Positions 1 through 8,632 of a stretch of 64,000 nucleotides of DNA are shown here, one piece after another. The stretch lies in contig JACQCT010000015.1 of the NCBI GenBank assembly GCA_016201435.1, positions 1 through 64,000 on the forward strand, read 5' to 3'. The stretch's first letter is position 1; each line of letters opens with the position of its first letter. The stretch comes from Nitrososphaerota archaeon (lineage in GTDB: Archaea; Thermoproteota; Nitrososphaeria; Nitrososphaerales; Nitrosopumilaceae). The notes below the pieces were generated by a model, which did no database searches, was not told the DNA's origin, and was given only the letters and a program-made list of their open reading frames with translations. Made by a program: the position numbers and the translations under genes.

Positions 1-2369
1 CAGCAACAAACAAACTCAAAGTAGACGAAAGAATAAAAAATATTAAAAATTCTCTTCACGATGCAAAACTTTCACTTTCAAAAACAGAACAAGAAAGAAG
101 TGATGTTGCAAATAAAATACAACAAAATTCAACAACAATCAAGTCAATATTAGAACAAAAAGAAAAACTACTAAATCTTGAACAGAAATTAAAAATAATT
201 CGTGCTGGACACGAAGCCACCATAAAAGAATTAAAATCAAGACTGGCAAACATGTCTGAAAGAAAAGCAAAAATTGAAAAAGATGTTGAGGATACGACAT
301 TAATTTTAGAAAAAGCAAGTAAAGCAGCTGCTCAATATGAAGCAAAAATTAGAGTTGTCAAAGAAGTCATGCATGAGGATTATTCTATCGCAAAGCTCAA
401 AGAAGATTCTAAAAGACTGGGAATACTAGGCCTTGTTTATGAGATGCTCTCATGGGACAAACAATTTGAAAGACCAATACTTGCAGTAGGCTCTGATTGG
501 TTAAAGGCGCTTGTTGTAAATGACTTTGCTACTTTGCTTGGTCTTGCTGAATTTGCACAAGAAAAGAAACTTCCGAAAATACGTATTATACCACTAGATG
601 CCATTCCTAATTCAAAAATTTCTTTACCACAAGAACAAGGAATAGTTGGAGTGTTGTCTGATTACATAAAATGTGACGAAAAACTTATCGCTCTAAAGAA
701 TTTTATTTTTGGAAATATCATTCTAGTAAATTCAAACGAATCAGCATACATTTTATCCAAAAAAGGATTTAGAGCAGTAACTGTTGATGGACAATTCTTT
801 GAGGCAGATGCAAATGCTATAGTAGTTGATATTCACTCAAAAATTTCTAATCTCACCAAAATTATTCTTCTAAGTACATCTGTTGACGGTTTAGTTCAAT
901 CTCTAGATCTTTTGAAAAAATTCATTCAAAACAAAAAGACTCAGCTTAAAAAAATTGAAAGAATAACAAAAAGTCTAGACAATAGATATAATGCTTCTGA
1001 TACAGGGCTTGCAAATGTTGATTTGAGCTTTACAGATGCTAAAGCGAAACTAAAATCCATCTCGTCATCAGAAGAACAACTCATATCCAGAATTTCACAA
1101 CTTAAAAGACATGAAGAAAGTCTAAAAACGAACGCGGCAAAACTCGAATCTTACATTGCTTCTTTGGAAGAACGAGTTTTGATGACACAAGAAAACTATG
1201 CTGAGGAAGAACAGGCACGAATCGCATCTGCACTTACAGCATTGAATGAAAAAAAATCTGCCCTTCTGAGCACTGTGAACTCTATATCTACCCAATTCCG
1301 AGAACAAACATCTCAGCTTACCTTATTAACAAACGAGGAGGCTGGACTTAAATCAAATACGCGATTACTTTCTCAGGAACAATCCACACTTAATCACGAA
1401 AAATATGATCTTGAAGTAGAGTCACGATCACTTGCAAAAGAAAAGGAAAAAGTAGATCTCATATTGGTATCGTTAAGGGAGAAAGAACAACAGCTAATAT
1501 TGACTTCTGGAACGTCGGTTTCTGCACTCAAAGAATATGATGCAAAGCTAAAGGATTTGTATGATGGTGAAAAGGCAGTTACGAAGGAAATTAATAATTT
1601 TGAAAGGCAATCCGACTCTCTTTTACGTGATATCCGAGATCTTACTGAAAATGAAGTCAAGATACACGATACGCTTTCCTCATTTGGATACCAAGAAATC
1701 TTGGAAACTTTTGATGTAGATCAAATATTTGCAGCACTAGACTCAGAAAGAAAGACATTAAGTGGCTCTCTTAACACAAAATCTCCAGAGCAATACTTAG
1801 AGATTTCAGACGGTTATCGTTCCATGTCAACTCGTAAAAATGAACTTGAAGAGGAACGAAACTCTATAGTACAATTCATTGAAGAAGTTGATAAAAACAA
1901 GAGACAAACATTTTTGGAATCATATGACAAAGTAGACAAAGATATTCGCGAAGTTTTTCATAAAATGACAGGAGGAAACGCTTGGCTTGAAATACAAAAT
2001 GAAGATGACATATTTGCATCCGGACTGTCATTTCTCGTACAGTTCCCTGACAAGCAAAAAAGAGAATCTACATCAATTAGTGGTGGTGAAAAAACACTTG
2101 CAGCAATAACATTTCTTTTAGCATTACAGACATTAAAGCCATCGCCGTTTTATCTGCTTGATGAAGTAGATGCTCATCTTGATGCACTAAACACAGAACG
2201 ACTTGCAAAAATACTTGAAGAACGCGCTAAAGTAAGCCAGATGATTATGGTTTCATTAAAGGATTCTACTGTACAAAAAGCAAGTCTGATTTATGGTGTA
2301 TTCTCAAAGAATGGTGCTTCACAAGTAGTTTCGCACAAGATTTCAAATGTGCAACAAGTCGCCAATTAA
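1..2369 (+). CDS. smc: Chromosome segregation protein SMC, 3' part (5' end outside window)
   Basis: SMC ATPase that dimerises through a hinge and organises the chromosome. The reading frame is open from position 3, so the N-terminal Walker A domain lies before the window. Visible in order are coiled coil, a hinge of about 170 residues (GILGLVYEML onward, around bases 425-850), a long Glu/Lys/Leu/Ser-rich return coiled coil, and the C-terminal ATPase half with signature SISGGEKTLAA and Walker B FYLLDEVDAHLD followed by the D-loop. The first in-frame ATG (252) is internal and is not the true start. The stop overlaps the stop of the convergent ABC gene by 4 bases. An scpA/scpB neighbour is not visible here. 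Confidence 0.93.
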   Translation, partial: ATNKLKVDERIKNIKNSLHDAKLSLSKTEQERSDVANKIQQNSTTIKSILEQKEKLLNLEQKLKIIRAGHEATIKELKSRLANMSERKAKIEKDVEDTTLILEKASKAAAQYEAKIRVVKEVMHEDYSIAKLKEDSKRLGILGLVYEMLSWDKQFERPILAVGSDWLKALVVNDFATLLGLAEFAQEKKLPKIRIIPLDAIPNSKISLPQEQGIVGVLSDYIKCDEKLIALKNFIFGNIILVNSNESAYILSKKGFRAVTVDGQFFEADANAIVVDIHSKISNLTKIILLSTSVDGLVQSLDLLKKFIQNKKTQLKKIERITKSLDNRYNASDTGLANVDLSFTDAKAKLKSISSSEEQLISRISQLKRHEESLKTNAAKLESYIASLEERVLMTQENYAEEEQARIASALTALNEKKSALLSTVNSISTQFREQTSQLTLLTNEEAGLKSNTRLLSQEQSTLNHEKYDLEVESRSLAKEKEKVDLILVSLREKEQQLILTSGTSVSALKEYDAKLKDLYDGEKAVTKEINNFERQSDSLLRDIRDLTENEVKIHDTLSSFGYQEILETFDVDQIFAALDSERKTLSGSLNTKSPEQYLEISDGYRSMSTRKNELEEERNSIVQFIEEVDKNKRQTFLESYDKVDKDIREVFHKMTGGNAWLEIQNEDDIFASGLSFLVQFPDKQKRESTSISGGEKTLAAITFLLALQTLKPSPFYLLDEVDAHLDALNTERLAKILEERAKVSQMIMVSLKDSTVQKASLIYGVFSKNGASQVVSHKISNVQQVAN

Positions 2370-3331
2370 TTTATTTTTACAAAACATGCAGCAAGTCTAT
2401 CTTTCTCTACTTGTTCAAGAGGAGGTTCTTCTTTGCATTTTTCAATAGCATAAGGACATCTTGAACGAAATCGACAACCTTGATAGACATCAATATCTGA
2501 AGGTTCGTTGATTCTGATCTTTTTATCCTGATAAAGATTGTCTGGATTGGGTTCTGATATGGCATCTATGAGCGCCTGTGTATATGGGTGTCTTGGATGA
2601 GAAAGTACATCATTAATTGGACCTATTTCTACAATTTTCCCAAGGTACATGATAGCAATTCTTTGTCCTAGATAGCGCGCGGTGGACAAATCATGTGTGA
2701 TGTAAATATAGGATATTTCGCGTTTTTCTTGAAGTTCTCTCATTAGCTCTAGAATTTCAGCTCTTACAGAAACATCTAGCATTGATACTGGTTCGTCTGC
2801 AATGATTACCTTTGGCTTTGTAACTAACGCTCTTGCAAGAACTATTCTTTGTCTTTGACCGCCAGAAAGCATATGTGGATATTTTTCATAAATTGTTTCA
2901 GCAGGTTCAAGTCTAACTTCACGAAGTACATCTATTACCATTTTTTTTCTTTCTGCCATGGTTCCTATTTTATGAATTTGCAATGGTTCCATTATAATAT
3001 CAGAAACCTTCATCCTGGGGTTTATAGCTGCATAAGGATCCTGGTATATTATCTGACACTGCATTCTAAGCTTGTCTAGATTTCTACTTTCTCTGGTAAC
3101 TTCCACACCGTCAAAAAAGACGGTGCCAGAATCTGGTTCTGTTGCTCTAAGGATTAATCTGGACGTAGTAGTTTTACCTGATCCTGATTCTCCTGCTAAA
3201 ACGAGTACTTCGCCTTTTTTTAATGAAAAGGATATTCCATCAACCGCCCTGACTATTTTTGAAGAAGAAAAAATCCCTTTATTTGCAAAGTACTTGGTTA
3301 GGTTTTGTACTGAAAGAATCTCTTCCAACAT
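2366..3331 (-). CDS. Oligopeptide/dipeptide ABC transporter ATP-binding protein (DppF/OppF type)
   Basis: Cytoplasmic ATPase subunit of a peptide-type importer, 321 residues. Walker A is GESGSGKTT (about residues 47-55), the signature is LSGGQRQR, Walker B is VIIADEP with the following H-loop ITHD. The C-terminus carries the oligopeptide-family extension with the Cys pair GCRFRSRCPYAIEKC. The second ATPase of such transporters is encoded at 4395-5354 on the same strand, but a repeat protein on the other strand lies between them. No permease or substrate-binding protein is in the window, so the substrate (peptide, nickel or other) cannot be told. Confidence 0.9.
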   Translation of the reverse strand: MLEEILSVQNLTKYFANKGIFSSSKIVRAVDGISFSLKKGEVLVLAGESGSGKTTTSRLILRATEPDSGTVFFDGVEVTRESRNLDKLRMQCQIIYQDPYAAINPRMKVSDIIMEPLQIHKIGTMAERKKMVIDVLREVRLEPAETIYEKYPHMLSGGQRQRIVLARALVTKPKVIIADEPVSMLDVSVRAEILELMRELQEKREISYIYITHDLSTARYLGQRIAIMYLGKIVEIGPINDVLSHPRHPYTQALIDAISEPNPDNLYQDKKIRINEPSDIDVYQGCRFRSRCPYAIEKCKEEPPLEQVEKDRLAACFVKIN

Positions 3332-3411
3332 AGTACTAAGAAATTCGAATTATATCAAGCGATCATTATCGTAAAATCCTAGGTATCGCAAGGTTTTAAA
3401 ACCCATGAAAT

Positions 3412-4341
3412 ATGATAGAATTCGTGCAAAAAAAGATAGTAGCCGGTTTAATGATTATTGTAATGTTCGGTTTTAGTGGACAATACCTTGTTAATTTGGC
3501 ATCAGCTGATGATAGCCAAAGCACCATTCAACAGAATGCAGCTATTTCTGCTGCAAGAGCATTACTGAAATATTCTCATACCCATGCCTTGCCATTAGAT
3601 CAAGGTACTAAATATGCTGGATCTACAAATACTCCAACTGATGAAACTGTAAGACTCGACAGAAATGTCAACATTGCAAATGGTCACGTATACGCAGCTG
3701 CAAAGGGCATGACAATCTTTAGTGAGATTCATGTTTTGGGCTTGGACAAATTTTCTACAGGATATGCAGGTCTAACAAATACTCCTACTGATGAGACAGT
3801 GCATATTGATAGAAATACTCAGATGGCATTGGCAAGGGCACAAATGGACAAAAATAATTACAAAATAGCACTAGCATTAGCAAGTTTGAGTCCACACTAT
3901 GTTGGCATAAATCAAGTTTCAACAACTGATGAGACTGCACGAGACAGAAACGTATTGATTGCACAAGGAATAGCAACATTGGAGCAACAAAATGCTGATT
4001 TGGCTGCACAATTGGCAAGTTTGACTACAAACTATGCTGGTTCAACAAGTGTTTCAACTGATGAAAATGGACGAGACAGACAAGCATATATTGAAAAAAC
4101 TCTGGCAGATTCTGAAGCAAGAGCAATAGCATTACTTGATGAAATGAATGTAGTATCTGGACAACACTATGTTGGATTGGATAATACACAAACAACTGAT
4201 AGTAATGGAAGAGACAGAAATGTATTGATTGCACAAGGAATGGATGCAGTAAATCAAAAATTAGTAGGCTGTTATGATGCGGATCATCCAAGAACATGTA
4301 ATATAACTACTGGTGCAAACTACGCACAATACACACCATAA
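3412..4341 (+). CDS. Secreted protein with five 45-50 residue tandem repeats
   Basis: 309 residues, no recognised family. An N-terminal hydrophobic segment (residues 9-30) ending ASA-DD looks like a signal peptide. The mature part holds five copies of a unit beginning Y-[AV]-G at residues 68, 118, 163, 208 and 253, so the last four are spaced exactly 45 residues apart. The core reads roughly YxGxxxxxTDExxRDRN, rich in Asp, Thr and Arg, and is joined by Ala/Leu/Gln-rich stretches likely to be helical. Two Cys occur only near the C-terminus (CYDADHPRTC). The gene lies between two ABC ATPase genes on the other strand. A surface-layer or calcium-binding role is speculation. Confidence 0.8.
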   Translation: MIEFVQKKIVAGLMIIVMFGFSGQYLVNLASADDSQSTIQQNAAISAARALLKYSHTHALPLDQGTKYAGSTNTPTDETVRLDRNVNIANGHVYAAAKGMTIFSEIHVLGLDKFSTGYAGLTNTPTDETVHIDRNTQMALARAQMDKNNYKIALALASLSPHYVGINQVSTTDETARDRNVLIAQGIATLEQQNADLAAQLASLTTNYAGSTSVSTDENGRDRQAYIEKTLADSEARAIALLDEMNVVSGQHYVGLDNTQTTDSNGRDRNVLIAQGMDAVNQKLVGCYDADHPRTCNITTGANYAQYTP

Positions 4342-4394
4342 ATATTTTAAAAAATAATTTAATATTTTAAATAATTTAAAACGATGTCTTATCG

Positions 4395-5354
4395 TTAGAG
4401 TTTGTTAAAAATTGGAAATTGTTCATAAAGCCAGCACAAAACATATCCTGAATCTGTTTTTATTTTAGGGGGTTCCTTTATGCATTTTTCCATTGCATGC
4501 GGACATCTTTCATAGAATCTGCATCCTTGAGAGGGATTTATCAAACTAGGAGGATTTCCCATGATGAATTTTGGTTTCTTATTTTCTTTCAATGATGGTA
4601 TGGATTCAAGGAGACCTTGTGTGTACGGATGCTTTGGATTCTTGTAAATTTCAGACGAATTACCAAACTCAACTATTTTACCACCATACATGACTCCAGT
4701 TTTTTCAGCAATTTCAGATATTATTGACAAGTCATGCGTGATTAACATAATGCTCATTCCATCTTTTTTTAGTTTTTTTAGTAGACTGATAATCTGTGCT
4801 TGTACAAGCACATCTAACGCAGTTGTTGGTTCGTCAGCAATTACAAATTTTGGATTTAAAAGAAGCGCCATTGCAATAATGATCCTTTGTTTCATGCCTC
4901 CACTAAGCTCATGGGGAAATTTTTTTAATACTGAACTATTGAGACCAACAGAGATTAGAGTTTCAGAAGCTTTCGCACCAAAGTCACCTGTATAATTATG
5001 CTGTTTTAAAATTTCATATAATTGCTGTTCTATTGTAAACACGGGATCTAGTGAATTCATGGCTCCTTGAAAGATCATGGAGATTTCCTTCCATCTGTAT
5101 TTTTTTGTAAATTCTGATTCTGGTATTTTAATTATGGATTTGCCTTCCAATAATATGTCCCCTGAAACTACTTTGCCGCCTTGAAGTGATCTCATTATGG
5201 AAAGCCCAAGGGTGCTCTTTCCACACGCACTTTCGCCAGCAATTCCGACAGATTCGCCCTTTTCTAAAAAAAAACTTACATCATCTACTGCATGAACAAT
5301 ACCTGTTTGTGTCTTGTATTGTGTTTTAAGATCAGTTACAGAAATGTAATGCAT
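4395..5354 (-). CDS. Oligopeptide/dipeptide ABC transporter ATP-binding protein (DppD/OppD type)
   Basis: 319-residue ATPase subunit of a peptide-type ABC importer. Walker A is GESACGKST, the signature LSGGMKQR, Walker B FVIADEP and the H-loop ITHD. The C-terminal oligopeptide extension has GCRFYERCPHAMEKC. It complements the DppF-type subunit at 2366-3331. In this family the two ATPases work as a heterodimer on two permeases. Here the pair is split by an oppositely oriented repeat-protein gene and the permease genes are absent from the window. Confidence 0.9.
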   Translation of the reverse strand: MHYISVTDLKTQYKTQTGIVHAVDDVSFFLEKGESVGIAGESACGKSTLGLSIMRSLQGGKVVSGDILLEGKSIIKIPESEFTKKYRWKEISMIFQGAMNSLDPVFTIEQQLYEILKQHNYTGDFGAKASETLISVGLNSSVLKKFPHELSGGMKQRIIIAMALLLNPKFVIADEPTTALDVLVQAQIISLLKKLKKDGMSIMLITHDLSIISEIAEKTGVMYGGKIVEFGNSSEIYKNPKHPYTQGLLESIPSLKENKKPKFIMGNPPSLINPSQGCRFYERCPHAMEKCIKEPPKIKTDSGYVLCWLYEQFPIFNKL

Positions 5355-5439
5355 CGATCATTTTAGATCATTGAACTAAATGTGGGTTTTGGAAGAAGGG
5401 GTTATATTCTAGTTTTAGTAAGTTAAAAAACCGATTTAC

Positions 5440-5949
5440 TTGAGAACGCCAATTTGTACTTTTGATGCCATGAATGGTATTCTTTGCCCACAATGTGAGT
5501 CAAAACTAGATTCAGGGAAATTAACTAAAGCCGACGTGGAAGCAGCAATCAAACTGGTCCATCTTTCACAAAAAATACCACAAATTGAAAAATTTACTCT
5601 TAACTCATGTCAGGAATCAACTGGCAACTATATTTTGTATTTAACCAGTTCAGACATTATGACCGTAAGGCAAAGCCGAGATCTTTATAGATTGCTACAA
5701 GGCGAATTTCCAGGAAAAATATGGCTTGTAGAAGAAAGTGCATCTGATAAGAAATTCATTGAAGACTTGTTCTTTCCAATTAAGATACTAGCTATTAATC
5801 GTGTTTGGGCTCCAGGTGGCATTCAAAAAACTAAAGTGATTGTATCTGGAAAAAGAACACCTAGATTTCCAATTGATACAGATAAGGTAGTCTCCATAGT
5901 CAACGACCTACGCGGAATTGAGATTACGGTAGAGTTTGAGAGAAAATAA
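5440..5949 (+). CDS. NusA-like archaeal KH-domain protein with N-terminal zinc site
   Basis: 169 residues from a TTG start; an ATG at 5470 would remove the first Cys and is less likely. The N-terminus has C-x9-CPQC, a likely zinc knuckle (Cys6, 16 and 19). The rest alternates alpha and beta in KH-like fashion, with a C-terminal ...APGGIQKTKVIVSGKR segment resembling the archaeal NusA-like transcription elongation proteins. It sits 9 bases before aspartyl-tRNA synthetase and is probably cotranscribed with it. RNA binding is inferred from the fold resemblance; no function is proven. Confidence 0.65.
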   Translation: MRTPICTFDAMNGILCPQCESKLDSGKLTKADVEAAIKLVHLSQKIPQIEKFTLNSCQESTGNYILYLTSSDIMTVRQSRDLYRLLQGEFPGKIWLVEESASDKKFIEDLFFPIKILAINRVWAPGGIQKTKVIVSGKRTPRFPIDTDKVVSIVNDLRGIEITVEFERK

Positions 5950-5958
5950 GGTAATCTC

Positions 5959-7248
5959 ATGGATTTCAAAAGAACTCATTACATTGGCCACCTTGACTCT
6001 TCGATGATAGGAAAAAAAGTGATAGTTGGAGGTTGGATAGAGGACATAAGAGAGCTTGGCAAGCTTACATTCTTGACTTTACGAGATGTTACGGGTGTTG
6101 CACAAATCGTTCTTGTGGGAAACGAAGCATTAGAACAAGCCAAGGGATTGAATAAGCAAAGCATAGTTAGGATAAATGGTACAGTTCAACAATCAAAAGC
6201 TAGAGATTTTCCATTTGAAATTAAATCTGAAAAAATTGACATCTTGACATTAGCTATACATCCATTGCCAATAGATCCTATTGGAAGGTTAGAGAGTAAT
6301 ATTGACAACCGATTAAACGCAAGAGCACTTGATCTTCGTAATCAAAAAACGGCATCTATTTTTAAATTAAGACATCACGTACTTGCTTCAATTAGAAAAA
6401 CACTTACAGAAAATCATTTCATTGAAGTAAATACTCCGAAAATAATTGGTAGTGCAAGTGAAGGCGGAGCAAATCTTTTCTCACTCAAATATTTTGAAAA
6501 GCAAGCATATCTTGCTCAAAGTCCACAACTTTACAAGGAACAACTTACAATAGGGCTAGAACGCGTTTTTGAAATTGCGTCGTATTATAGAGCTGAAAAG
6601 TCTCATACAGTAAGACACCTTACAGAATTTACTAGCGTGGATATAGAAGCCGCATTTATGGATTATTCTGATGTGATGGATGTTTTAGAGCTGGTTGTAG
6701 CTAATGTGTTTGATTATACTGAAAAAAATTGCGCCTCAGAACAAAAGATGCTTGGCATAGAAATCAAAAAACCTTCTACCCCATTTGAACGCCTAACATA
6801 CAAAAAAGCAATTGAAGAATTATCACGTGATGGAATAAAACTTGAAATTGGAGATGATTTACAGGATTTGCATCTACGTACGTTGGGAGAAAGGCATCCT
6901 GGTTTTTATTTTTTAATTGATTGGCCCATGAAGCTAAAGCCCTTTTACATTCATGAGAAAGATGATGACCCTACTTTGTCTCGCTCATTTGATCTCCAGT
7001 ACGGGTATCTTGAACTCTCTTCAGGCGGTACAAGATTGCATGATCCAAAAAAACTAAAGTCAAGGCTTGTGGAACAAGGACTCAATCCTGACCAATTTGC
7101 AGACCACCTTAGAGCATTTGACTGGGGCATGCCGCCTCATTCAGGTTGGGGGCTGGGCCTTGATAGATTGATGTCTGTTCTGACAAAAATAGATAATGTC
7201 AGAGAAGTTGTCTTGTATCCGCGTGACCCAGAAAGACTTTCTCCATAA
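5959..7248 (+). CDS. aspS: Aspartyl-tRNA synthetase 1 (archaeal type, probably discriminating)
   Basis: 429-residue class IIb enzyme that charges tRNA-Asp. The N-terminal OB anticodon-binding domain (GGWIEDIRELG) is followed by the catalytic core with the LAQSPQLYKEQL segment, motif 2 around FEIASYYRAEKSHTVRHLTEF, and motif 3 GLGLDRLMSVL. In archaeal AspRS the residue two after the conserved Trp and a residue in the KAx..GFEI segment decide tRNA-Asn rejection (Trp26/Lys85 in Thermococcus, His/Pro in the non-discriminating enzyme). Here they are Glu28 and Arg82, and the basic residue points to a discriminating enzyme. A second AspRS sits beside gatCAB at 48583. Confidence 0.92.
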   Translation: MDFKRTHYIGHLDSSMIGKKVIVGGWIEDIRELGKLTFLTLRDVTGVAQIVLVGNEALEQAKGLNKQSIVRINGTVQQSKARDFPFEIKSEKIDILTLAIHPLPIDPIGRLESNIDNRLNARALDLRNQKTASIFKLRHHVLASIRKTLTENHFIEVNTPKIIGSASEGGANLFSLKYFEKQAYLAQSPQLYKEQLTIGLERVFEIASYYRAEKSHTVRHLTEFTSVDIEAAFMDYSDVMDVLELVVANVFDYTEKNCASEQKMLGIEIKKPSTPFERLTYKKAIEELSRDGIKLEIGDDLQDLHLRTLGERHPGFYFLIDWPMKLKPFYIHEKDDDPTLSRSFDLQYGYLELSSGGTRLHDPKKLKSRLVEQGLNPDQFADHLRAFDWGMPPHSGWGLGLDRLMSVLTKIDNVREVVLYPRDPERLSP

Positions 7249-7281
7249 AAAGATAAATCTTATTCTGATGAAAATATCCTA

Positions 7282-7623
7282 GTGCAACAGTGTGATTTCT
7301 GCGGCTCTGAATTTGGAGACCGGAGGTGTTACTTTTGTGAAAAACGTTGTTGCACATCATGCATGACAGATGATAGGACAAGATGCAAACGTTGTTTCAT
7401 AACAAAAAGAAAACTTGGTTGGAAAATTTTCAAAAGAAACAAGATCCTTCTTGGATTTATTGCATTTGTATGGGCGTATACCGTATTTCCAATACCTTTG
7501 ATTCCTGGAATTGATCCAACATTTTATTGGATCTCGTTTGGTACCGCCATTCTGATTATGATTCCAGTATGTCTTGCAATGTTTTTTTGGTCACTAGAAC
7601 CACCGAAATCAGACCTTAAGTAA
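7282..7623 (+). CDS. Small zinc-finger membrane protein
   Basis: 113 residues from a GTG start. The N-terminal 40 residues hold four CxxC-like pairs (CDFC, CYFCEKRCC, CTSC, CKRC) able to bind two zinc ions, in a treble-clef or B-box-like spacing. Two hydrophobic segments follow (about residues 55-72 and 83-104), so the zinc domain is probably cytoplasmic and membrane-tethered. It overlaps the 3' end of the convergent leuB by 8 bases. No family recognised beyond the general zinc-finger plus two-helix architecture. Confidence 0.75.
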   Translation: MQQCDFCGSEFGDRRCYFCEKRCCTSCMTDDRTRCKRCFITKRKLGWKIFKRNKILLGFIAFVWAYTVFPIPLIPGIDPTFYWISFGTAILIMIPVCLAMFFWSLEPPKSDLK

Positions 7624-8632
7624 TATTTGAAATTACGTGCTCTGTAAATTCACTAGTTGTAATGTTGCCACCAATGTCTTTGGTCTTTATTCCATTTTGT
7701 ACGACGCCATATACAGCTGATTCTATTTTTTTTGCTACCTCAAAACATTTTTGATCATTGTTTTTCATTCCAAGCCATTCAAACATCATTTTTGCAGAAA
7801 GAATGAAAGAGGAAGGATTTGCCGCCTGTTTTCCAGCAATGTCAAATGCCGCTCCATGAACTGGCTCGAATAACGCAAAATCATCTCCTATGTTTGCGGC
7901 AGGAGCCATACCTAAACCTCCAACAACCTGAGCTGCCTCGTCAGATAAAATGTCGCCAAACAAGTTGGTCGTAACAATTACATCAAATGTTTCTGGCTGT
8001 CTGATTAGATTCATGGCACATGCATCTACATACATCTGGTCAAAGTGTATGTCCTGAAAGCCTTTTGCAACTTCGTTACAAGATCTTGCAAAAAGACCAT
8101 CTGTTTTTCTCATGACGTTGGATTTGTGAACACATGTAACCTTTCTTTTCTGGTTTCTCTGGGTTGCCATTAAAAATGCATATTTTGCTATACGTCTTGA
8201 TGCGTTTTCTGAAATTATGCGTAAAGCGACGGCTGCATTTCCAAGATCAAATTCCATGCCAGTGTAAAGATCCTCAGTGTTTTCCCTAACTATGACCAAG
8301 TCTATGTTATTTTTTAATGCAGGCATGTTAGGGTATGACTTTGCAGGCCTGATGTTTGCATAGAGATTTAACATTCTTCTTAAGACTATGATTACATCAG
8401 CGGCACTTTCACCTACTGGAGCTTTCAAACATGCATTTGATTTTTTGATAGATTCTAAAGTTGATTCAGGTAATGCTTTTCCTGTTTTTTTTAATGCGTT
8501 GTCACCAGCTTCAAGTTTCTCTATTTTTATTTTTAAATCAAGTCTGTCATTTACTGCTTCTAAAACTTTGATCATAGATTCCGAAATCTCTGGTCCTATG
8601 CCATCTCCTGTTATGAGAGCAATTTGATACAT
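7616..8632 (-). CDS. leuB: 3-isopropylmalate dehydrogenase (isocitrate/isopropylmalate dehydrogenase family)
   Basis: 338-residue NAD(P)-dependent beta-decarboxylating dehydrogenase. It opens with IALITGDGIGPEI, has the substrate loop RENTEDLYTG and the metal-binding Asp segment TNLFGDILSDEAAQVVGGLG, then the nucleotide loop EPVHGAAFDIAGKQAANP. It starts directly after leuA with no gap, as the last gene of ilvB-ilvN-leuA-leuB, so the leucine-pathway role is favoured. Isocitrate or homoisocitrate dehydrogenase is the family alternative that sequence alone does not exclude. Confidence 0.85.
   Translation of the reverse strand: MYQIALITGDGIGPEISESMIKVLEAVNDRLDLKIKIEKLEAGDNALKKTGKALPESTLESIKKSNACLKAPVGESAADVIIVLRRMLNLYANIRPAKSYPNMPALKNNIDLVIVRENTEDLYTGMEFDLGNAAVALRIISENASRRIAKYAFLMATQRNQKRKVTCVHKSNVMRKTDGLFARSCNEVAKGFQDIHFDQMYVDACAMNLIRQPETFDVIVTTNLFGDILSDEAAQVVGGLGMAPAANIGDDFALFEPVHGAAFDIAGKQAANPSSFILSAKMMFEWLGMKNNDQKCFEVAKKIESAVYGVVQNGIKTKDIGGNITTSEFTEHVISNIT

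Noticed and set aside
252-2369. SMC start at ATG 252
   Set aside because: The same frame is open back to the window edge and encodes coiled coil, so this ATG is internal.
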